Positions 56,398 to 64,000 of a DNA stretch of 64,000 nucleotides are shown here, piece by piece (the stretch's first letter is position 1; the number at the start of each line of letters is the position of its first letter). The DNA is from Gremmenia infestans. Taxonomy: Eukaryota > Ascomycota > Leotiomycetes > Helotiales > Hamatocanthoscyphaceae. A program made the translations under genes and the position numbers. Under the pieces are notes generated by a model that worked only from the letters and a program-made list of their open reading frames with translations, had not been told where the DNA came from and ran no database searches. The DNA lies in contig JAFEVB010000029.1 in NCBI GenBank assembly GCA_032629725.1, positions 868,001-932,000 on the forward strand, written 5' to 3'.

Positions 56398-57281
56398 TCT
56401 GACTTGAGTTCCTTAGGATTTCGTCTGATGGCGTATTCCAGAATGAATTCCTGGGATTGGGTCGGTTATGGGCTGATGTTGCCACAATGTATTATTATTT
56501 CTATGGCGCGTCCAGAAAATTTGATGTTTGTTTGACAGCACAGTTCAGCTTCCCAGGTTGTCTGTTAGATATCGATAGATGGACCGTTGGTTTCCCTACT
56601 GCGGGGTTCTGAATTGGTACGGATGGAGTGTGAATTGCCTCTTTCAAAGAATATTCCACTCGGGAAAGTAAATCTCTCAACTCGCACCAAATCGATTAGA
56701 AGATAGCTGTATGTAAATCAATATAACATGCTCCGTATGGAGTTCATGCATCAAATTTTCACGGATCCGATTTTGGGCGGGCATGGAGGCGAATTTATGG
56801 TGGGCAGGATTCTTTGGCGATCAAGAGCCGTTGCAGCCACGCAACTGGATCGACTGAAAGATTGAAACGGACTTATTTGAAGAATAAGCTTATGTTGGTT
56901 CAATCGCATTGTCTGGATGGCATCGTTGAAGAGGGCAAAGGAGATAAGGATAGCAAGCAATTGTCGTTCAGAAGCCGCGGCGATAATATGATTTTTTTTC
57001 TTTCGCGGCGGTCAGCAAGTGCAGGTGCACGGACCCGCAAGGCTACACCTAGCCAATCTAGGACTTAACGCAGGGCTGAACAAAATGCTACTTAGTAGTG
57101 CCTTAGCTCTGTTTCTGATCTCCACGTTGAACAAAAGCCAGCCATCTGAACACAAATCCCGTTAAACAGGTGCCTGCATACATAGATAGACATGTCTCGG
57201 GAAGCCACTTAAACGGAACGCCCGAGCAACAATGAAGAGCTTGATTCAACGACTTCCCATCTCGCCACATCCACATATACA
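56398..57281. promoter_or_regulatory. Divergent intergenic region, USP / Trm9
   Basis: These 884 bases lie between two divergent starts. Overlapping frames at 56751-57068 are without family signal. The stretch TATACA lies just before the Trm9 start. Confidence 0.4.
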
Positions 57282-57992
57282 ATGAACGCCAACCCCGCGA
57301 TTGGGACAGAGGAAGCTGAATCCTACGAAGAGCAACACGTGCACGAAGTCTACGAGCAAATCGCCTCGCACTTCTCCTCTACCCGCTACAAACCCTGGCC
57401 CATCGTCTCCTCCTTCCTGTCCTCCCTCCCGCCCGGCTCCATCGGCCTAGACGTCGGCTGTGGCAATGGTAAATACCTAGCCGTGAACCGCGACGTCTTC
57501 ATCGTAGGCAGTGACCGCTCGTCCAACCTCGTGAAGATCGCAAGTCAGCATCACAATCAACCTCATGCAGCGGTTGTGGCTGATTCGCTCGCGCTGCCGC
57601 ACCAGAAGGGCCGCTTTGATTTCGCTATTAGTATTGCCGTGGTGCATCATCTGAGTACGCGGGAGAGGAGAAGGGAGGCTGTTGGCGCTGTGTTGGAATG
57701 TTTGAGGGAGGGGGGACGGGCGCTGGTTTATGTGTGGGCGTTGGAGCAGAAGGGGAGTAGGAGGGGGTGGGATGAAGGGGGTGAGCAGGATGTCATGGTT
57801 CCGTGGGTCATGAAAAGTAGTAAGAAGGGTGCTGGGGAGGCTGGGGAGACGGAGAAGACGTTTCAGAGGTTTTATCATCTTTACCGGAAAGGGGAGTTGG
57901 AAGAGGATGTTGTGGAGGTGGGAGGGGAGGTTGTTGAATCGGGGTATGAGAAGGATAATTGGTGGGCTATTTGTCGGAGACCGTTGAAATAA
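57282..57992 (+). CDS. trm9: tRNA (uracil-5-)-methyltransferase TRM9
   Basis: A single exon encodes 236 aa, slightly shorter than yeast Trm9. With Trm112 the enzyme puts the final methyl group on 5-carboxymethyluridine at the wobble position of certain tRNAs (mcm5U/mcm5s2U), in the cytosol. EEQHVHEVYEQIASHFSSTRYKPWP is the family start. Motif I is LDVGCGNGKYL, then FIVGSDRSSNLV (acidic ribose contact), VVADSLALPHQKGRFDFAISIAVVHHLST, and the FQRFYHLYRKGELEEDV / NWWAICRR end. The Gly/Glu-rich loop around residues 165-195 replaces a longer loop in yeast. It lies in a divergent pair with the USP gene. Confidence 0.93.
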   Translation: MNANPAIGTEEAESYEEQHVHEVYEQIASHFSSTRYKPWPIVSSFLSSLPPGSIGLDVGCGNGKYLAVNRDVFIVGSDRSSNLVKIASQHHNQPHAAVVADSLALPHQKGRFDFAISIAVVHHLSTRERRREAVGAVLECLREGGRALVYVWALEQKGSRRGWDEGGEQDVMVPWVMKSSKKGAGEAGETEKTFQRFYHLYRKGELEEDVVEVGGEVVESGYEKDNWWAICRRPLK

Positions 57993-58519
57993 TGAAGATG
58001 GGACAATTGGAAGCAAGTATACCTCTAATGCTCGGTCAGTATAGATTGTTGGTATGTTTTTGGTAAGCAATAACGGGCTAATTTATCTGCTCCGGGAAGA
58101 ATCCCTTCTGCTAGTTTATGCCAGCCGCTTCAACCGTAGGTACTTAGATATGGTACCAACTCAACCGTTGATTGGTGATCAACGTCGGAGATCCACAACC
58201 TAAGATTTTTTGGTCGCGTGTAACCCTCAAGTCTTTAGGCCCAATGTCAGATCAACATGACGATCTAATCATACAGTTCAAATATCCTAATACAATCAAG
58301 AAGGCAACCAAACATATCCTTTTCCAGGACCCATGCCATCTTATGCAAGTCATCAAGTACGTCTCTCATCTCGTGCAAGTTATGCCGTGCAAAGTTCATA
58401 TACCCACACTCATGCTCAAAGCCCGAACACCAGACGCTTGCTCTCACAACCGATCTATCCATCTCCCATTCAAACAATCCAAACAACGCCTCGAGAAATA
58501 CAATCATGAAGCCAAAACC
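57993..58519. other. Intergenic between convergent genes
   Basis: This holds the 3' flanks of Trm9 and the tandem-SANT gene. The open frames are not supported. Confidence 0.5.
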
Positions 58520-59638
58520 TCACTGTCTTCGCCGATTTGTCTCCCTTGGACCCATTTCCGCGCTTCCTCTCCTTTTGCTCTCAGGCCTGGGAGGCATCCA
58601 GCTTACTCCAGGGACCATCTGCTGTGGGCTCGAGTATCCTCCGCTCATAGGCATTGACATAGCATACGCAGGCGCATTGTACGGACTGACACCCGTTGTC
58701 ATCTCCGCAACACCAGGAAGCATCTGACCTGCACCTCTGCCCATAGCCATTCCACCCCCAATGGCAGCCAAAGCAAGCCCTTCGCCCGGACTCGGAGGCG
58801 GCACCGACCTGGGCGTGCTTTCCCTTCGGGCTGCAATCGTCCTTGATAAATTCTTTCCGCTGCTGCTGCTGCTCGGTGCACCTTGTGCAGTACTTGGTCG
58901 GCCGTATCTGGAACTGGATGATGCCGCGCTGGCTGCCCCGGAGTAAGATTGAGAGTGTGGGTGACCATGAGGGGGTGATAACCGGTGCCCTGGTTGTGGC
59001 GCGTCAAGTGTGACGCTAGAGAGGGAGAAAGGTACGACGCCGGCCCGACGAGCCATGTCTGCTTCGCCGAGCTGCCAGTGCATTGCCTCAGCTGCGCGCC
59101 ATGGTATTGCCATCTCTTCGGCGACTTTTGACCACATCTCTGGCTTGAACCTGGTAGTGAAGGTTAGTGTCATCTTCACGGGGAACCGCATTTGTTGAAA
59201 GGGATAGGACATTAGTTCAAGACGGTGTTTATTGGGGCACTACCTCTCGTAAAGTCTTGCGAGCTTATTCTTCCGTTCTTCATCCCATTCACTCCGTCTT
59301 TCCAAGTAGTTCTGGTAATGCAACCGGCAGCTAATCGCGCTGCGTCCTGGAAGTCTCTTGGAAATATCTTCCCACTTCATTCCACCTCCTCTTAGATCAA
59401 TAATCAAGGCATCCTCTTCAGCGGTCCACTTGCTCTGCTTCTTAGCAGGGGACTCTGATGGGTGGGGAGGCATGCTGCGTTTGCCACTCCCTCCTGTGCC
59501 AGGGTTGGCAAGTGCATATGCAGCACCCTCCTCTATACCCGATGACGGGATAGAAGATGATCGCGTCTGGTGTATGCCTGTTGGCGATGGTGAAGACTCA
59601 TTTGAGTCCGGAGCCTTGAGGAGGAGGGAGATATCCAC
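58520..59638 (-). CDS. Tandem Myb/SANT-domain protein (putative transcription factor)
   Basis: Two exons (59244-59638, 58520-59150) flank a 93-nt intron and give 341 aa in phase. The first SANT/Myb repeat is at about 68-115, with SKWTAEEDALIIDLRGGG, MKWEDISKRLPGRS and CRLHYQNYL. The second spans the intron: EWDEERKNKLARLYERFKPEMWSKVAEEMAIPWRAAEAMHWQLG. The remaining 180 residues are low-complexity, Ser/Pro/Gly/Met-rich (PSSSSSGKNLSRTIAARRES, AMSMPMSGGYSSPQQM), typical of fungal nuclear factors. Tandem Myb repeats bind DNA in the major groove. Nuclear location and regulation are inferred. This gene is intact, unlike the 23-kb SANT gene, and differs from it in repeat spacing. Confidence 0.85.
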
Positions 59639-62600
59639 GGTGACGGTCTGGAATCGTCGATGCCGTCAAGGCTAACGGAATCATGTGCGGAAGATAGCAC
59701 GGTTTGTAGGGATATGTTTGTGGCGTGGAATCTTCCATGTAAAACTCTCCTTGTCAATAGGAAGCCAGCGTGAAATTCCGAAGCCAAAAAGGACGAAAGT
59801 ACTAGTATATCAGTTTGGATGGGTAGCTTCAAGGTACCGACGTGAAACAGTCGGATAGTAGCTAACTCAATCGTCCGGGTGTAGTCGCAGAGAGATCTTG
59901 AGACGATTTGGGCCACTTCCGACGAGGAAAGAGTTCCTATTTCAGGGCCTTAAAAGATCGAATGCGTGACTTGCTAGATCTTGACAGCGATCAGGTCGAT
60001 TGGCAACAACAAGTCCGTCATCCAGCCAATTGCAAAGAGTTAAGACGCGAGTAGATGAGAAAACCCAGCGCCAACGGAATAATACGTCTAGCTTTGTTTT
60101 AACAAGCTTCAATGAGCCAGGAACTTGCTCGAACTCATGATCTCCAAACCGGTACATGGTTATGAGCTGGACAGCCTCTCGGGAAGATGCGCGATGCAGA
60201 TAGAGTGTGCTCCTTCATGGTGGGGGAGTCAGCAGGGATACAGCTAGTGTGGAGGAAAGGATGCTAGGGCCTGGCCACGAATTCATGCATGAACAGGAAC
60301 AGGAAATACTCCGTACGCATAGTGATGCTTGCCATTGTTCTAAGGGGCTCTGTTAGTAGGCGCAGTACTGTATAAGCGGCGGAAGACTCGGTTGAAACTC
60401 GTTGTGGCGGTGTTGAAACTCTTATATAATCACAGACTCCTGTGCGACTACTCGAGACTGTTTGGGGCGTATGTCTGTGCGCTATTTGAACCTCACATAC
60501 TGTTTTCATCATTGTAGGTTTTTTGTTAATTGTCCATTCTTTAAGACGAATCTCGTTCACCGGTTCCATCCGCCCACTCAGCATAACAACCGAACCCTTC
60601 GGATCTTGGATTGCTGGGCTAGAACCCTCAACTGGCGGTCAAGTTCGCAAGGATAGCTACTCTATTGTTATCAGGGATCAAGGTGTAGGATCCCCATGGC
60701 TTGCAGAAGCTCATGGAGGGGCGGTCATGAACCATGATCTTCGCTGTTTAAGTGGCCTACCAGCGAGCACGTTGTTAAGCCATCCTTTAGTGGCTTGCAG
60801 GCTGAAAATAAAACGCTCCCAAGCTTAAAGAATTGCCGAGTATAGCTCGGGTCTTGATGCCTAAACAAAAGCAATATGACGCTGCGTTGTACTTGGGTTA
60901 AAATTCTCCGTTTGCATATGGAGAAATCTGCCTACCAGCATCAAGGAACGATTACCATTTACTCATTCATTGTTCTCTGAATCAGTCTGCGGGACCTCAC
61001 ATCTGGCGGTGTAAAAGACGCCAGCCATGTAAGACAACGCTTGGGTACAGAGTTGTTGAAGATTTGAGTTTTCAAACAGGGGATCCATGGATATAGAGAT
61101 CTCTTGCGAGAACCTTTTAAACGCTAAAGCGGGGAATTCTTGGGCAACACCCCCAGTACAGTGTTAGTATTAGTAGTTTGTTGGAAAAGATGATCGCAAA
61201 AAGAAAAGAAAGCTTTCTTGGCAGCGCCAAACTTCACCTTAGATCTGATCCGATCCATGCATGTTCTTGCTTCAATAATGCGGGCCCATGCAATCTGTTT
61301 TCGCTAGAGCCGCGGTCGAAGTCACAAAATGGGACCCCAAACAGCAGACGGTACAGGGCGTACGGGTTTTTGGCACGGTCCAGTTTAGATCAATTATGCC
61401 GTGCATTAGCAGAACCGTGTTATTGGAGATGGCCCCTGCCGCAACTGTTCTCCACGACCTGGGTACGATGTCAAACAAAGAAAGCGTGGCCTCATGGTGA
61501 TTTGCAGTGCATAGCTGTACAACCTCCCAGATGCCGTTGGACTTATTCATCCGTTTGTTGTCGCCTACAATGGCAATTGTTGAGTGGTATCGTACTGTAA
61601 ACGTTGGTAGGAAATAGACGGGAGATCTCGTGTTCCTTCTTTTAGGGCACGCAGGACAAGTGTCGTTCGGAAGGTAGCCGAAATTATGCCATAAGAGCTA
61701 CTAACCCATATTGGAGGCAGACTGAAAGCCATCGATACCGAGTAGAACCATAGGTTCCCAACTTATGTAAATAATAAATAACACCAGAAACCCAACGGGA
61801 AAAGGTAGAGGCGATCTCTTAGGCGCCATGAGGCTTCACGCGTGTGGATATCAGCGTGCTTGACAGGGCTGCAGGCAGCGTCTCAGGAACACCCTCCCCC
61901 ATTGCTTGTTTGAGCGGTGAGGCAGATTCCCCTTCTGGAAACCAGCCCAGCGTCGCGAAGTGCAAAATGCAAGGTTGCAAGGCGCACCTGGACGTGTATC
62001 CAATCTCTCCAGCAGGCGGTTTCGAGGAGAGGAGCCACGACGAACAATTGTATTATGCCCACTCCCGTCCGTCCAATTGAAGATCCTCTGCGGCTGATCT
62101 GCAAACGGGCGATTGGCCAATTGGGACGAGACATCTTACGGTGTCTGAGCGGCGGACGTGAAACTGCCTCGACATATGGAATGCCAGGAACAGCCTTTCC
62201 AAAGTACCATATCTCTCGACAACGGAATTCTGTAGCTTCTCCTTATGCTCTAAGCGCACAAGGAAAGGAGAACTGGACGAGATGGGAAGGACAGAACGAA
62301 CATGGCAAGTAAAGCTTCCGGTTTCTCTGCGTTGAGATGTATGGAGTACCATAGAAGGAATGTCGTTCGTTATACGGTTGTTGGTGTGTCATTCGATAAC
62401 AAATGTGTGGCTGAGGCGCTTCAGGAAATGTGGCTGATACTGTTTCGGAAACTGTTGGAGATTGTATGTATCATAGACATCTCTCATTTGTGCCCTTGTG
62501 ATGATTTCTCTATGATATGATAACCTCAAAATTATTTGTTTTGATATGTTTATTAAGTCTCCTGTTGCAAATTGAACATTTGAGGTTGAGATTGGCTCGC

Positions 62601-62918
62601 GCTAGTAGCTTTCCGGACCTTTTCGCAAAATGGGGTGCACACCCAGGAGGCATCAACAAGCCTTGTTCAGCCTCGCACTTTGCACATCATACACCATCTC
62701 CCTTACTTGCATCCGGCTTGTTTCGCTCGCACGTATCAACAAGACAAGAAGTAAGTCCGCACCTTTGAAGGCACCAGCCGGCTAATGCTGATAATACCTC
62801 TGTTATCAAGTTCACCTTCACCTTCAGCTCGCAAACGTTCCTCAACAAGACGCCTCGTCCGCCCCTAGTGGTATCATACCAAGCATCACTCCCACACCTC
62901 ACATCTAACATATTCACG
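59639..62918. other. Gene-poor region, no gene recognised
   Basis: In 3.3 kb I found no coding region I can support. Open frames occur on both strands at 61844-62350 with no family signal, and none gives a spliced model. Overlapping frames in several registers point to chance. No transposon ends were recognised. It separates the SANT gene from the TBCB fragment. Confidence 0.45.
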
Positions 62919-63170
62919 ATGAGTATGCAAACCGCCGGCGACATTCCGCTGCAGGTCACCTCCGAGAATGCCTCCTCGGAACGCCGTATTACGCCCTCAT
63001 GGACCATTGGACAACTCAAGGCGAAGCTGGAGCCCGTCACAGGCATCCCGCCTTTGTCGCAGAAGCTTGTATTGAACCTCGGAAGCCAGCAATCCGTGCC
63101 CATGGAGGCTGCAGACGAGGAAAATACCCAGTTGTTTGTCTTCCCTTTGGCGCCATATGCTGAGATTCAC
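62919..63170 (+). pseudogene. Tubulin-folding cofactor B (TBCB/Alf1) N-terminal fragment
   Basis: The frame from Met 62919 encodes the ubiquitin-like domain of cofactor B: DIPLQVTSENASSERRITPS, IGQLKAKLEPVTGIPPLSQKL, and EADEEN-type acidic loop to PLAPYAEIH. It stops at a donor-like CAC-GTGAGT (63170/63171). Cofactor B normally goes on with a linker and a C-terminal CAP-Gly domain that handles alpha-tubulin with cofactor E. No CAP-Gly sequence was found in the 830 bases to the window end. Reading through, the frame ends at 63212. Either the gene has a long intron past 64000 (unusual for these genes) or this is a broken or duplicated 5' part. The sequence match to TBCB is from memory of the family. 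Confidence 0.55.
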
Positions 63171-63212
63171 GTGAGTAGAAGCGTGTTTTCGTTACATTTA
63201 TCTTTATTTTGA

Positions 63213-64000
63213 CATTTGGTTCCTCTTGGCAGAACTTCTGGATTTAACACGCTTGACGGCTTCAAATGAGCATTTATGCCGATGTAACAAGTGATGCGAG
63301 CATGTCGAAGGCCTTTTTGTGGTTGGATTGCTATGAAATGTTGAAAGAATAGACATTACCAAGTGGTCAATTTCTTGCTGGTTTCGGGCATCGATGCAGC
63401 TTTGATCTAGAAGTAGACACAAGCACCAGATCAGAAACACTTGATATCAAGGTGAGTAAGTTATTTTCTACAAAGAAAAAAGGCGAACGTTCATTTGCAA
63501 TGTGGAATGCTGGCCGGAGGCGAGGTGAACAGGTATCTTTCTTATTGGGCCTTTTTGATTCTTTGTTGCTATTTGAGAACTCGAGAATGTTATTTTATAC
63601 CTGCTTCGAAATATCTATGCCATCTTCCTTGTCAAGCGGAGACCTAAAAGCGGCATCTGTAGTTGAGATCAGCTATGAAGGATTGCATCATTCTGTTATC
63701 ACTTATAGCTGCAGAGTCAAATATCAAATCTAAACCCGCCGTCAAGCTCGGGGCGAGACGTGGCATCGCAGTGAGACTATTGTCAAGGTCCACTGCTGTT
63801 GCGTCTGCTCTCTTCCATCCGATTGGCTTCTGCATGTTGCAGATCTCATATGTTGTCTCTTTTTAGATACTCCTTGTACCTTTGATTCCGCGGATACTCT
63901 TTAGATGCCGGGCCGATAGTTATCGTATGATCAGGCTGGCCATTACTTTTATTAGGAAGTCAACTATTTTTTACAACTGATGACAACTTGTCACTCGATT
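63213..64000. other. Downstream of TBCB fragment, no gene recognised
   Basis: Short frames at 63452-63733 and 63663-63866 show no family signal. The end of the window cuts the region. Confidence 0.4.

Noticed and set aside
61844..62350. Open frames on both strands
   Set aside because: Three or more registers are open at once, which fits locally stop-poor composition. No motif was recognised.

Overview
The window is nuclear DNA of a filamentous ascomycete (Pezizomycotina; Leotiomycetes is my guess, from protein resemblance only). The evidence is short GT-AG introns of about 46-110 nt, typical filamentous-fungal proteins (a highly reducing polyketide synthase, an UMTA/LaeA-type methyltransferase, a SAT4/rhodopsin-domain membrane protein, a fungal CENP-W) and tracts that look damaged by C-to-T mutation. 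I recognised no tRNA, rRNA, CRISPR or intact transposon. Gene models were built by hand from splice sites and reading frames. Where exon lengths summed to a whole number of codons I say so.

Layout. 0.7-6.6 kb: a tandem-domain ubiquitin-conjugating enzyme (+), an Erg26-like sterol 3-beta-dehydrogenase (-) and an L-threonine aldolase (-). 7.2-10.5 kb: a broken hypothetical gene, a DUF7704-type membrane protein with an internal stop, and a macro-domain protein (-). 11.4-13.4 kb: a small F-box protein (-) and a frameshifted 3'-5' exonuclease (+). 13.9-22.2 kb is housekeeping: an M1 aminopeptidase (-) divergent from CENP-W (+), a YAG7-like RGG protein (+) and a Nudix hydrolase (-). 22.3-28 kb is a run of damaged genes: a coiled-coil ORF with an upstream in-frame TGA, a frameshifted Myb/SANT protein, a frameshifted unknown protein, an SRPK-like kinase with a lesion, and a strongly degraded paralogue of the 12.5-kb exonuclease. 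28-31.3 kb is A+T-rich and has no recognisable gene.

31.3-46.8 kb is a compact candidate secondary-metabolite cluster: methyltransferase (+), alpha/beta hydrolase (+), rhodopsin-domain membrane protein (-), FSH1/LovG-type serine hydrolase (-) and a 2623-residue HR-PKS (+), with order KS-AT-DH-CMeT-psiKR-ER-KR-ACP. The hydrolase and PKS share a 445-bp divergent promoter. The PKS has no release domain, so the hydrolase is the natural candidate for chain release. Several PKS motifs depart from consensus: DH HxxxN, CMeT VLQMN, ACP NSL. No cluster transcription factor, P450 or transporter was recognised.

49.4-64 kb returns to conserved genes: a PA-TM-RING E3 ligase (+), a Gfo/Idh/MocA oxidoreductase (-), a ubiquitin-specific protease (-), tRNA methyltransferase Trm9 (+) and a tandem-SANT protein (-). 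A 3.3-kb gene-poor stretch follows, then a fragment of the tubulin cofactor B gene that holds only the ubiquitin-like domain. Simple-sequence tracts cluster at 49.2 kb and 51.3-52.4 kb.
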